DNA of 64,000 nucleotides. It comes from Nostoc commune NIES-4072. Lineage in GTDB: Bacteria > Cyanobacteriota > Cyanobacteriia > Cyanobacteriales > Nostocaceae. Position numbers and translations under genes: made by a program. Under the pieces are notes generated by a model. That model made no database searches and was not told the origin of the DNA. It was given only the letters and a program-made list of their open reading frames with translations. The stretch is taken from NCBI RefSeq assembly GCF_003113895.1, contig NZ_BDUD01000002.1, forward strand, positions 1 through 64,000, given 5' to 3'. Positions 9,925 to 19,259 of this stretch are shown in pieces; position 1 is the stretch's first letter; the number at the start of each line of letters is the position of its first letter.

Positions 9925-10938
9925 GTTCCCAGTTATAAAATTGCTTTAGCTCAACGTCTTCTTACACTTCGTGCTAGCTCTGAAGAACTTGATGCTGGTT
10001 ATTTATTTTGGTTACTGAATTGGTCTGAGTCTCGCCAAAGATTAGAACAAAAATCAACAGGTTCAACAGTATTAGGAATTAAACAATCCGTATTTCGTAA
10101 GATTGTCTTTCGATTTCCTCCTTTACCTGAGCAACCTCGCATTGCTGAAATTTTGGATACAGTGGATGAAGCGATCGCACGCACATCTTCCCTTATTATA
10201 AAACTTAAACAAACCAAAGCCGGACTACTGCAAGACTTACTCACACGCGGCTTAGATGAAGATGGCAAATTGAGAGATCCACAGGCGCATCCTGAAAAAT
10301 TCCAAGATTCACCACTGGGGCAAATTCCAAAGGAGTGGGAAGTAGCGACAATTGGCGAAGCCTGCTCGCTTGTCAAGGATGGGTCACACCTCCCACCTAA
10401 GCGTGTTGAAAATGGCCCATTACTATTGAGTGTTCAAAACATGATAAATGGCGGTTTTCAACTAACTGAAGGTGATACCAGAATCTCTTGGGATTTTTAC
10501 AAAACCATGCACAAGAATTGGCAGATTCAGATTGGAGATGTATTACTTGCAATTGTGGGAGCAACTATTGGTAAGACGGCTGTAGTACGGCCAATGCCCC
10601 CGTTTACTTTGCAACGTAGTGTGGCAGTGCTTCGAGGAAAGATAGATACTCTTGAAAACTCTTTTTTACATCTCTATATCTCAAGTGAGAAATTCCAGCG
10701 GTTAATTTGGCGCAAGGTGAACCAAACAGCACAACCAGGGCTTTATTTAGCAGAATTAGCCTCTTTTTATATCCCTCTTCCCAGCCTTAAAGAACAAAAA
10801 AATATTACTGCTGTAATTGAGTCTCAAAATACTCGGTTACGCACAGAAGAAGCTTACCTTAACAAGCTCAAACTTCAAAAACAGGGACTAATGCAAGACT
10901 TATTAACCGGAAAAGTGCAAGTTAGGAAAATCAAGTAA
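9925..10938 (+). pseudogene. hsdS: Type I restriction specificity subunit HsdS, N-terminally truncated
   Basis: The frame opens in the C-terminal part of the first target-recognition domain (ALAQRLLTLRA, then STGSTVLGIKQS and PPLPEQ). The central conserved helix follows (IAEILDTVDEAIART...LKQTKAGLLQDLLTRG), then a complete second recognition domain and the distal helix ending GLMQDLLTGKVQVR. About 190 N-terminal residues are missing relative to a normal HsdS of 400-450 aa, and no start codon lies at the junction. The first ATG (about 10324) or GTG would give only the second half. HsdS sets the DNA sequence recognised by the HsdMS methylase and HsdMSR nuclease. No hsdM is present here and the hsdR at 14.4 kb is broken. 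Confidence 0.8.
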
Positions 10939-11274
10939 TCCAACAGTAAAAAGTGTTTATAGTCTCAATAGCAATATCCAGCAATGGCTATACCCTTGAT
11001 ATAGCTAACTTGCCCTTATTTTTGTTTTGTAGTATATTTGTACTAATAAAGCTAGATGATGAGGTTTAAGTAAAGTATGTGGTTAGAGGAAAATATCGAA
11101 ACCCTTGACAGTATTAGGTTTGCACTAACTTTCAACATAATCTGAGAATCTTTACAAACTGCTTAAAATTCTTATCACATTAAGATTTAAAATTAAAATA
11201 TCAGTGATTCACCCCAAAGCTGAATTTTGCCGTAGTATAATGCAGAATCCGCTGCATTTACCTTGGGGGGAGCT
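10939..11274 (+). other. Intergenic region with LexA-like box
   Basis: The 336 bases before higB hold an SOS-like palindrome (11032-11045), a possible 22-codon ORF (11079-11147, starting MWLEENIETL) that may be a gene remnant, and an AT-rich stretch before the higB ribosome binding site. Nothing else was identified. Confidence 0.4.
11032..11045. promoter_or_regulatory. Candidate LexA-type box
   Basis: AGTATATTTGTACT fits the cyanobacterial LexA consensus RGTACNNNDGTWCB with one mismatch. The identical 14-mer occurs at 50354-50367, upstream of another toxin-antitoxin pair. Confidence 0.4.
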
Positions 11275-11574
11275 TTGCGTTTTTATTTCAAAAAGAAGAA
11301 ACTCGAAGCACTTTACACAGAAGAAAAAGATGCTCATAAATATCCAGGTGTGGTTGATGACTTTTTTGAAGTCATGTCGATTATTGATGCTGCTGTCGAT
11401 GAGCGAGAATTATATGCTCTAAAAGGGTTGAGATTTGAGAAACTCAAAGGTAAACGAGGAAAACAAGGACAACGTTCCTTACGTTTAAATGACCAGTGGC
11501 GTCTAATCGTGGCAGTGGATGAGGATGAACAGGGACATTACCTCACAATAATCGATATCGAAGATTACCACTAA
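11275..11574 (+). CDS. higB: HigB/RelE-like toxin
   Basis: About 99 aa from a TTG start preceded by a GGGGGGAG ribosome-binding run; a longer form from TTG at 11263 would include that run. The sequence LEALYTEEKDAHKYP, LRFEKLKGKRGKQGQRSLRLNDQWRLIV and a C-terminal DIEDYH is typical of HigB-type mRNA interferases, small RelE-fold toxins that cleave ribosome-bound mRNA. The partner gene follows after 25 bases. A LexA-like box lies about 230 bases upstream. Confidence 0.85.
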   Translation: MRFYFKKKKLEALYTEEKDAHKYPGVVDDFFEVMSIIDAAVDERELYALKGLRFEKLKGKRGKQGQRSLRLNDQWRLIVAVDEDEQGHYLTIIDIEDYH

Positions 11575-11599
11575 CCGGAGCAGCAGGAGAGACAGCAAT

Positions 11600-12682
11600 A
11601 TGAGCCAAAAGCTAACACCAGCAAGAGTAACAACACCAGGAAAAATTTTAAGTAGAGAATTAGAAGCGCGTGGCTGGACACAGAAAGATTTAGCAGAAAT
11701 TATGAGTCGTCCAGTTCAAACCATCAACGAAATTATCCGGGGAAGTAAGCAAATTACACCAGAAACAGCTATCGAACTCTCCCAAGCTTTGGGGACTTCT
11801 CCTGAGTTCTGGACAAACCTTGAGGCAAAATATCGTCTTCATCTAGCGGGAAAAGAAAAAAATGAGCAAGATATAGCTCGTAAAAGCCGATTGTATACAA
11901 TAGCCCCCATCTCCGAACTCATCAAAAATAGGTGGATTCAAGCAACAGATTCGATTGATGAATTAGAACAGCAAGTCTGTAATTATCTCGGAATCTCGTC
12001 TTTAAATGAAATACCCCAATTAGCAGTTAACTTTCGTTGTTCCGAACATAGAGAACCAGAAGAAACCTCTCGGATAGCTTGGATAAAACGAGTTGAGTAT
12101 CGAGCCAAACAACAAACAGTTGCTAATTTTGACCGCAAGCAACTAGAAGCTGCTATCCCTGAAATTCTTGCTTGTGCTGAACAAGTAGAAACTATTGCGC
12201 GAATTCCTAAATTGCTAGCAGATTTAGGAGTACATTTTGTAATCGTGCCTCATCTAAAAAAAACCTATCTCGATGGTGCAGCTTATTACTTGAACGATAA
12301 ACCAATTATTGCCTTGACATTGAGATATGACCGGATTGACTCATTTTGGTTTACTCTTATGCATGAGTTAGCACATATTGTTTTAGGACATCAAGGGATT
12401 TATTTAGATAACTTAGATGCTTTAGAAGACAATGACGAAGAGAAAGAAGCTGATAAAGAAGCTGCTAACTGGTTGATAGAACCTCAAGCCTTTAAGGTTT
12501 TTATTTCTGGGGTTAAAAAATACTTCTCTCGTCAAGCAATTGAAGAATTTGCTTACACTCATCGCAGATATCCAGGGATAATTCTTGGTCGTTTACAGCA
12601 TGACAAATTAGTTGACCACAAAAACTTGAGACCGTTACTCGTGAAAGTAAGCCCTCTGTTGGAAAATTGGATTGATAACTAG
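11600..12682 (+). CDS. higA: HigA-type antitoxin fused to an ImmA/IrrE metallopeptidase domain
   Basis: 360 aa. Residues 10-75 are a HigA/XRE helix-turn-helix (GKILSRELEARGWTQKDLAE...). Residues about 200-300 form an M78 ImmA/IrrE-like domain with the zinc motif HELAH at H255-H259. The antitoxin half should bind HigB and its own operator. The peptidase half may allow induced cleavage of a repressor, as ImmA does for ImmR. The fusion of antitoxin and protease is a known architecture, but its action here is inference. It follows higB as one operon. Confidence 0.85.
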   Translation: MSQKLTPARVTTPGKILSRELEARGWTQKDLAEIMSRPVQTINEIIRGSKQITPETAIELSQALGTSPEFWTNLEAKYRLHLAGKEKNEQDIARKSRLYTIAPISELIKNRWIQATDSIDELEQQVCNYLGISSLNEIPQLAVNFRCSEHREPEETSRIAWIKRVEYRAKQQTVANFDRKQLEAAIPEILACAEQVETIARIPKLLADLGVHFVIVPHLKKTYLDGAAYYLNDKPIIALTLRYDRIDSFWFTLMHELAHIVLGHQGIYLDNLDALEDNDEEKEADKEAANWLIEPQAFKVFISGVKKYFSRQAIEEFAYTHRRYPGIILGRLQHDKLVDHKNLRPLLVKVSPLLENWIDN

Positions 12683-12707
12683 GTTAACATAGTTGGTTAA
12701 CATAAGT

Positions 12708-13228
12708 ATGTTTGAATTTAAGCAAGGCAACCTATTAGAAGAAGAAGCAGAAGCTCTAGTTAACACTGTTAATTGTGTTGGTATCATGGGCAAAGGGATT
12801 GCCTTGCAATTCAAGCAAGCTTATCCTGCTTCCGCCACTATGAGAAAGCCTGTAAAGCTAGTGAAGTCCAGCCAGGACGGATGTTTATCGTAGCAACAGG
12901 TAGCTTATTAAAGCCCAGATGTATTATCAACTTCCCTACAAAGCGCCATTGGAGAAATAATTCAAAAATAGAAGATATTAAAAGGGGACTGGTGGCTTTG
13001 GTGCAACAAGTACAGCGATTAGATATTACATCAATTGCAATACCAGCTTTAGGATGCGGTAATGGTGGCTTGAATTGGGCTGATGTTAAGCCACTGATAG
13101 AATCAGCCTTTGCCCAACTACCAGATGTGCAGGTAATTATTTTTGAGCCGTTATCCCAAACTAGCACAAGTATAGTGAGCAGGCGATCGCTCTGGTACAT
13201 GAATGGAGCGAAAGAAAGTGCAACCTAA
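12708..13228 (+). pseudogene. Macro-domain (ADP-ribose-binding) protein, frameshifted
   Basis: The first frame gives [20 protein letters not shown] and [16 protein letters not shown], the ADP-ribose-binding start of a DarG/TARG1-type macro domain. Near 12835 the reading shifts to another frame, which continues [16 protein letters not shown]...INFPTKRHWR...IPALGCGNGGL, the rest of the fold. A small indel explains the break. Such domains remove or bind ADP-ribose, and DarG neutralises the DNA ADP-ribosyltransferase DarT. No darT is seen nearby. A 10-bp direct repeat GGTTAACATA (twice) lies just upstream. Confidence 0.75.
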
Positions 13229-13317
13229 TTTAACCCCAACTCATTCGCAAAGCTTGACAGCGTTCACATAAGCAAAAATTGGCTAACTGCTATGGAGATG
13301 CAATAATAATTATTAAA

Positions 13318-14148
13318 TTAAGAACGATTTTTTATTTTATTAAGTTTAGGAACTGCATAAACTGAATCATTAGCAGCCCGACCAACTAGAAGAAAGTTCT
13401 CCTCTCCGAGACACTCTTCCGGCCATGTAGAGCGCTTTATAGGACGTAAATCAATTTGTAAATTAGCCTTATCGCCTGAAGGAAGCTGATTAAATTTATC
13501 CAGACTTAGTAATTTTTCATAGCTGGGGAGCTGGTGAGTAATTAAAAAAGCAATCGGATAAAACTTAATCATATTAAAAAAACCACTGGTTTGAAGGTTT
13601 CCTCTTACGGCTGGCATTGCAAAATCCCTGAGTATACTAATTGTTTCATAAGGATAAACCCAATAAAAAATATGAATCTCATCAGGAATTGGTAACGACG
13701 GATCTAAAATACAAGGTCTTATAATGGTATCTACAACGACTTCATCTGTCTGTGTTTTCGCTGCAAGAAGATGACCTAAAACAGAACGCATAATTGCATT
13801 TGGATAGCATTCAACCTCGAAAGAATCTGGCAGAATTACACTACTTCCAATAAAACTTTCAATTTTCTGACTAAAGTCACCTAAAGCCCAATCATATCTA
13901 TTACCTAATTTATTATTACAATCGCTACATATTGTTTTATAACTTACTCCTTTTTGAGACATTCTGGGACGAAATGAGCGATCTCCAATCATTTGATAAA
14001 ACAGCTTGGAAATAACTGTATTTTTAGCTGGAGGACAAGCTTGAGGAGGCACATGATCTTCCGATAATTCTTTCTCTAGTTGGCAGATATTACAAATTCT
14101 GTCTTTCTTTTTAAACTTTTCAACAATCGATTGTTTGGAATTTTTCAT
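13318..14148 (-). CDS. HNH endonuclease-like protein
   Basis: 276 aa. The N-terminal 95 residues hold CNICQ...SEDHVPPQACP...ICSDCNN, the CxxC-DH(x)P-CxxCN arrangement of HNH nucleases with a zinc ribbon. The remaining 180 residues are a mixed alpha/beta domain of unknown role. It stands alone between the macro-domain gene and hsdR in an accessory island. A restriction or defence role is inference. Confidence 0.65.
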   Translation of the reverse strand: MKNSKQSIVEKFKKKDRICNICQLEKELSEDHVPPQACPPAKNTVISKLFYQMIGDRSFRPRMSQKGVSYKTICSDCNNKLGNRYDWALGDFSQKIESFIGSSVILPDSFEVECYPNAIMRSVLGHLLAAKTQTDEVVVDTIIRPCILDPSLPIPDEIHIFYWVYPYETISILRDFAMPAVRGNLQTSGFFNMIKFYPIAFLITHQLPSYEKLLSLDKFNQLPSGDKANLQIDLRPIKRSTWPEECLGEENFLLVGRAANDSVYAVPKLNKIKNRS

Positions 14149-14356
14149 AATACTAATTAGATATAGTAATAACTATGCTCAGTGTGTTAGTTAGTTATAG
14201 CTTCCCTACAAGCATATTGGTAGTACATTTATACCATTTATTTTAGATTAAAAAAACAAACAGATGTTATAAAGGGTAAATTACTAGCTAAAAATGATAC
14301 TTTTTAGTATTGATATAAAAGTATAAATACTGAAACACTGCCCAAAAACAAAAATA

Positions 14357-15696
14357 ATGCCAGAAAGCCCAGAATTTACCCATGTAGAAAAACCAACCAT
14401 TGATCAACTCATCAGTATGGGTTGGCATTATGTGGAAGGTAACTGGAACGACCCTCAAGTTACCGAACGCGAAAACTTCAAGCAAGTTCTACTGACAGAG
14501 CGCCTCAAAGCCGCTATCAAACGCATCAACCTGGATGACAACGGTAATCCCTGGCTCGATGATCTTCAAGTGCAAACCGCAGTGAGTCAGTTAGAACGCT
14601 TGGGTGCAAATAGATTAATGGAGGCTAACCAAGCCGCCACAGAATTACTACTCAAAGGAACTACAGTTTTAGGACAAGACGGCAAACAGCATACTGTTCA
14701 TTTTATTGAATTTGACCCTGAACATTGCGATCGCAACGATTTTCTCGCCATCAATCAATACCGAGTAGACCCACCTTGGGCAACAGGTAATCGGGGGTTT
14801 ATAGTCCCAGACATGGTACTATTTGTTAACGGCATTCCTCTAGTAGTGATTGAATGTAAAAGTCCTAATTTAGATAACCCGATAACTGAAGCAATTCAAG
14901 ACTTATTGAAATATTCCAACCAACGGGGTAGCAGTCAACCAGAAGGCGCAGAAAAATTATTCCACTACAATCTACTGATGATAGCAGCCTCTAGAGGGCG
15001 GGCAACAGCCGGAACCATCGGCGCAAATTATGAACATTATGTTGATTGGAAAGATACCATTCCCAGTCCCCAAGCGGAAATTGCTGCACAATTAGGCGTT
15101 TCTGAATTGAATTTTCGCCAAACCCTAATCGCCGGAATGCTGAAACCAGCTAATCTGATCGACATTTTTCGTAATTTCACTCTATTTAAAACTAGTGGCG
15201 GACGCACCATCAAAATTGTCCCCCGTTACCAGCAATATCGAGCAGTTTATAAAGCACTGTACCAACTTCAACACAATCAAACCCGCGCTGAACATGGCAC
15301 AGATGACCAACGCGGTGGCATTATCTGGCATACCCAAGGTTCAGGTAAAAGCCTGACAATGGTGGGAGCAACGCGATTTTGTGAGGTGCTAAAATCTGGG
15401 ACGTATATAGCTTGTTTCAGGATGCGATCGCAACTAAAAAACCAGATTTTGTTGAGAATATAGGGGTGTAATTGAGAACTAAACCCCGATCTCACTTTTT
15501 CGCGTTGCTCCCATTGACGAAGCACACCGTTCTCACGCCAAAACCCTCCACACTAATTTATTAGAAGCCTTACCTAACTGTGTCCGTATCGGCTTCACTG
15601 GTACACCGATTGTCAAAGCTGCCAAAAAAACCACGCTGCAAATTTTTGGTTCATTTATCGACGAATACAATATCCGCCAATCCCAAGAAGATAAAG
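14357..15696 (+). pseudogene. hsdR: Type I restriction endonuclease subunit HsdR, broken by MITE copies
   Basis: The first 336 codons are a normal HsdR N-terminus: a PD-(D/E)xK nuclease (PDMVLFVNGIPLVVIECK), then the motor up to Walker A (HTQGSGKSLTMV). A MITE follows directly. The frame resumes at 15513 with the DEAH box (IDEAHRSHAK) and motif III (GFTGTP). In intact HsdR these are separated by roughly 100 residues, so about 300 bp is missing. A second MITE at 15697 ends the gene, and unrelated transposase sequence follows. The ATP-driven restriction motor cannot be made. Confidence 0.9.
15364..15512 (-). mobile_element. 149-bp MITE, copy 2 (no target duplication)
   Basis: Identical to copy 1 but inverted. 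The flanks GACAATGGT and ATTGACGAA do not match, and hsdR sequence is missing at the site. Confidence 0.95.
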
Positions 15697-15845
15697 GGGA
15701 GCAACGCGATTTTGTGAGGTGCTAAAATCTGGGACGTATATAGCTTGTTTCAGGATGCGATCGCAACTAAAAAACCAGATTTTGTTGAGAATATAGGGGT
15801 GTAATTGAGAACTAAACCCCGATCTCACTTTTTCGCGTTGCTCCC
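15697..15845 (-). mobile_element. 149-bp MITE, copy 3 (no target duplication, chimeric junction)
   Basis: The left flank is hsdR and the right flank is an IS4-like transposase gene. The 9-bp flanks AAGATAAAG and GTTCGACAA differ. Confidence 0.95.
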
Positions 15846-17008
15846 GTTCGACAAAGACTAAAAGAATGGTATCAAGAAGCAGATGCCAAAACAGGAAAAA
15901 AAAGAACTGCTATAGATGTAACTAAGTGCTTTGCTCCCCTACTCCAATGGATTTTGAGTATGTGGAACAGTGAAGAAAAATGGCTTCCTCTTGCGGTAGA
16001 TAGCACTAATATTGGACAACACTTCACGGTTCTTTCTGTTCATGTTCTCTATCGGGGTTGCGGCATTCCTGTAGCTTGGAAAATTGTCAAAGGAACAGAA
16101 AAAGGAGCTTGGAAACCTCATTGGCAGCAATTATTCCAATCATTGAAAGATGTTGTTCCTCCGGAAATGCAAGTCGTTGTTTCAGCAGATAGAGGACTCT
16201 ATGCTGACTGGTTGTTTGACGCAATTTGCGCTTTGAATTGGCATCCTTTTTTACGAATTAATTATACTGGAACATATCAAATTAGAGGAGAGACCGAATG
16301 GCAGTTTTTAGATAAACTAGTACAAAAAACAGGGACGAGTTGGTCTGGAATAGTCACCTGTTTTAAAACTAATCCACTCAATTGCACAATACTTGCCCGT
16401 TGGGATGAAGGTTACAAAGATCCTTGGTTAATTGTCACGGATTTACTACCCCAACAAGGGGATGCTCTCTGGTATTCTTTACGTTCTTGGATTGAGTGTA
16501 GTTATCGGGAGGGAGCAACGCGAAAAAGTGAGATCGGGGTTTAGTTCTCAATTACACCCCTATATTCTCAACAAAATCTGGTTTTTTAGTTGCGATCGCA
16601 TCCTGAAACAAGCTATATACGTCCCAGATTTTAGCACCTCACAAAATCGCGTTGCTCCCTTATCGGGATATCAAAAGTGATGGTTGGCAGTGGCATAAAA
16701 CTCGTTTACGAGAACCAAATAGAGCCGAAAGGGTATGGTTAGCTATGGCTGTAGCTACCCTTTGGACTATAACAATTGGCACTGATATAGAGCCACATTA
16801 CCTAAATAATTTATCGAAAGAACTTTCTCCAAATCATCTGGACAAAAAACAAGATATTCCCAAAAAAACTGTTTGTAAGATTTCTTGTTTTCTTCAAGGT
16901 TTAATTCATATTCTTGCTGACTTACTTAACGGCAAGGCTATTTCTTTAACTGGTTTGTTTCCACAACCCTACCACAGTACATCTGCTGCTGCTGCCAATA
17001 CTTCCTAA
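15846..17008 (+). pseudogene. IS4-like DDE transposase, truncated and interrupted
   Basis: The N-terminus is missing at the MITE junction. The rest shows the DDE triad: D in AVDSTN, D in SADRGLY, and the C-terminal E in WIECSYRDIKSDGW, the last being split by MITE copy 4. The frame is restored exactly on removing the MITE and one copy of TTATCGGGA. The C-terminus runs to ...HSTSAAAANTS. No terminal repeats were identified. Confidence 0.8.
16511..16659 (+). mobile_element. 149-bp MITE, copy 4 (with target duplication)
   Basis: Inserted in the transposase gene, with the 9-bp direct repeat TTATCGGGA at 16502-16510 and 16660-16668. Confidence 0.97.
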
Positions 17009-17073
17009 TCTCAATGAATGGTTCTGGCGTAAAAAAGCTTCCTTGTCTACTTTCCCCCCAAGTCTTCCAAGTC

Positions 17074-17424
17074 TTACCTCATTCTAGATCTGATTGTAAA
17101 AAACCTACACTTGTGAGCCGGGGCAGACCCACCATCCACGCTTAAATTTACAATCGGCAACAGCAAGCTCAAGGTAGTAACATCCCCCCCAACATCAGGA
17201 TTGAGAACAGTCCCAAGCGTCACGCTGACCAAAGTGCCAATCTCTGTGTTTAGTGTGCGAATTTCATTCCCCTTGAAGATTTGGGGCGATTGAGGCAGCG
17301 AGCTAATCGAGTAGGTTAGTTTCGGTTCTTTATCTTTTACTGAGTAAACAATGCTAAGGTCAATTTCATGAAGTACAAAGGTGTTAGGTTGTTTGACAAC
17401 AATTGATTCGATTGGTTGTGCCAT
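17074..17424 (-). CDS. Hypothetical protein
   Basis: 116 aa, soluble and beta-rich (VVKQPNTFVLHEIDLSIVYSV). Family not recognised. The last residues (FFTIRSRMR) may come from the transposon junction near 17085, so the native C-terminus is uncertain. Its start has an AAGGAAT-like ribosome binding site on the minus strand. Confidence 0.5.
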   Translation of the reverse strand: MAQPIESIVVKQPNTFVLHEIDLSIVYSVKDKEPKLTYSISSLPQSPQIFKGNEIRTLNTEIGTLVSVTLGTVLNPDVGGDVTTLSLLLPIVNLSVDGGSAPAHKCRFFTIRSRMR

Positions 17425-17513
17425 GATGATTCCTTTTTAAACATAAGGTTAAGCTTGTTTGCTAACCATGAAGCTCTTTCTTAATTCCAATACTATTCTT
17501 TCCTAATTGGATT

Positions 17514-17573
17514 GATAATTAACTATTTTTAGGTACTTATAGAAGCGATAATTAATTATTTTTAGGTACTTAT
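17514..17573. repeat. Tandem 27-bp direct repeat
   Basis: Two copies of a 27-bp unit (17514-17540 and 17547-17573) differ by one base and are separated by 6 bp. The second copy contains the stop codon of the protease-like gene (17570-17572), so the 3' end of that gene was locally duplicated. Confidence 0.7.
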
Positions 17574-17947
17574 CCCAACGTCAATTCACCCGACTGGATA
17601 TCAACGACTAACCGACGATTTGTTAACCATTGACGACCGAGTAAAACTTCTGTTAAATCTTTGCCAACATGTACAGGGATGTCAAACTCTTGACCATCAA
17701 ATAGTACTTGACCAACATAGATGTCAAATTTTACATCTCCCCGTGCAGTTCGCATTGTTTGCTCTCGTAAACGCTCCCAACCAAGTGCATCTATATCTTG
17801 GTCATTAATCGCTAACCAATACGAAAACCCTGTATCAAACATCGCCTCAACAGGTAATTCTAATCCATCTGATGTTATTAAATTAATTTCAAAAAGTAGT
17901 GCATCCTCATCACCAAAAAAACCGGAAATCGTCATATCGTGCCGCAA
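17570..17947 (-). CDS. Retropepsin-like (clan AA) aspartic protease
   Basis: 125 aa, the size of one retroviral-type protease monomer. It has the catalytic FDTGFS motif near residue 38 and a C-terminal LGRQWL...VDIQ segment matching the second half of the fold. Such proteins act as dimers. It overlaps the upstream gene (17932-18249) by 16 bases and is probably cotranslated with it. The substrate is unknown. Confidence 0.7.
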   Translation of the reverse strand: MRHDMTISGFFGDEDALLFEINLITSDGLELPVEAMFDTGFSYWLAINDQDIDALGWERLREQTMRTARGDVKFDIYVGQVLFDGQEFDIPVHVGKDLTEVLLGRQWLTNRRLVVDIQSGELTLG

Positions 17948-18249
17948 GCCCCAGACTCATTAATCCGAAAAGTATAGTGGATTTTGCCTGGATGCTGTTG
18001 GCGACACTGTAATGAGACTACTTCTAAATCTTTATCAACAAAATATTCTCCACTATCCGGTTCAACTGCAACAAACCAGTTGTAGTGAGTTTCAATTAAT
18101 TCTGATTTTACTCGCTCAAAAATAGGTTGACAACGTTGGTAAAAAGCCTCGCGTTCGGCTTCACGTCGTGCAAATTGTTCCTCATTCCATTGGATTTCGG
18201 GAAATATTCTCCCCCTACGGACAACACGGGTAGACTTGGTTTCTGTCAT
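17932..18249 (-). CDS. Hypothetical partner of the aspartic protease
   Basis: 105 aa. An Arg/Glu-rich helical N-terminus is followed by a short beta domain (YNWFVAVEPDSGEYFVDKD). The pairing of such a protein with a small aspartic protease is, from recollection, common in cyanobacteria. The coding overlap implies a two-gene operon. No function assigned. Confidence 0.6.
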   Translation of the reverse strand: MTETKSTRVVRRGRIFPEIQWNEEQFARREAEREAFYQRCQPIFERVKSELIETHYNWFVAVEPDSGEYFVDKDLEVVSLQCRQQHPGKIHYTFRINESGACGTI

Positions 18250-18358
18250 GCTTTTTACCTATAAACCAATATCTATTATTTTAACGGTAAAGCTATCAAA
18301 GAGTGAACCGGGATTTCCGCCTCAGCTGCGTTTATTAAAATAATCATCGCTGTCGGGT

Positions 18359-18850
18359 TCAAGTAATTGGATGATACAATCCCGTTTTGTGATTAAATTC
18401 CCAGCCAATACCAGAAGTATCCTTGCGCTTAGACCATGCGAAAAAAAGCGGCGCGGGTTGACTTTCTCTTTCCTTACGAATAGTTTCTGGAGTTACCCCT
18501 AACCTTGAAGCCAAACTTTCTTCTGTAATTGGCTGAAACTTAACAGGTTGCCCTTGATTATAAGAATTGCCGTAGTATGACTTACCCCGCCTTGGTTGAT
18601 TATTAATATTACTTTGAAGCTGCATAATTACCTCGGCAAATTGTGCTAGCCGATTATTTATAGAGTCGATTTTTTGTTCTAAATCGGCGAGATGCTGGTT
18701 ACTGGATGCATCGCTACTAATATCACCCGACAAACGTAATTCTAGATTATCCAGTCGTTCGCAAATAGCTAATATCGTTTGGGAAGTAGAGTTGGCGCTT
18801 CTACTGTTACTGTCCAACGCCAGTATTAATTCATCCAAAGAGTGAAGCAC
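18359..18850 (-). CDS. Coiled-coil hypothetical protein, probably 5' truncated
   Basis: 163 aa from a GTG start. Residues 20-85 are a predicted coiled coil (heptads through ICERLDNLELRLSG). The C-terminal 55 residues are compact (ESLASRLGVTPETIRKERES, HTH-like). The frame continues upstream with plausible sequence (ELSRLHRQGQGSEV) until it meets the helicase fragment, so the true start was probably lost there. Confidence 0.5.
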   Translation of the reverse strand: MLHSLDELILALDSNSRSANSTSQTILAICERLDNLELRLSGDISSDASSNQHLADLEQKIDSINNRLAQFAEVIMQLQSNINNQPRRGKSYYGNSYNQGQPVKFQPITEESLASRLGVTPETIRKERESQPAPLFFAWSKRKDTSGIGWEFNHKTGLYHPIT

Positions 18851-19259
18851 CTCGCTTCCTTGTCCTTGTCGGTGCAGCCGGGATAACTCCCGCGTTTACT
18901 GAGAATAATGGTGTACCAGGGAATAATCGCCGCAGAATCTTCGATCTATCGGGTGCAAGCTCGTTGAGCATCAGACTTGCACCCCTAAGTTTAGCCATTT
19001 GTGCTAACAAACCAGTTCCGGCACTTGGCTCCAGAATCAAATCATCAGCCTTTATAAATGCTGCTTTGGCTACCAGATAAGCCAATGGTAACGGTGTCGA
19101 GAATTGCTGAAGTTGTACCGACTCTTCACTGCGCCGTGTTTGCGTTGGGCAAAGGGCTACTAACTTCTCCAATTCCAATAATAAGTAGAACGAGGTGAAA
19201 AAACCAAACTATGTAAAGATAAGTAAATACATAGAATTTTTCTATAAAGGTAACAGGAG

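Noticed and set aside
12708..13228. Macro-domain gene considered as a complete DarTG module
   Set aside because: No DarT-like gene adjoins and the macro-domain frame is broken near 12835.
9925..15696. hsdS and hsdR considered as a working type I restriction system
   Set aside because: hsdS lacks its start and first domain, hsdR is broken twice, and hsdM is absent.
15364..15845. Two inverted-orientation MITEs considered as one composite transposon
   Set aside because: Both are in the same orientation, lack outer duplications, and the DNA between is ordinary hsdR coding sequence.
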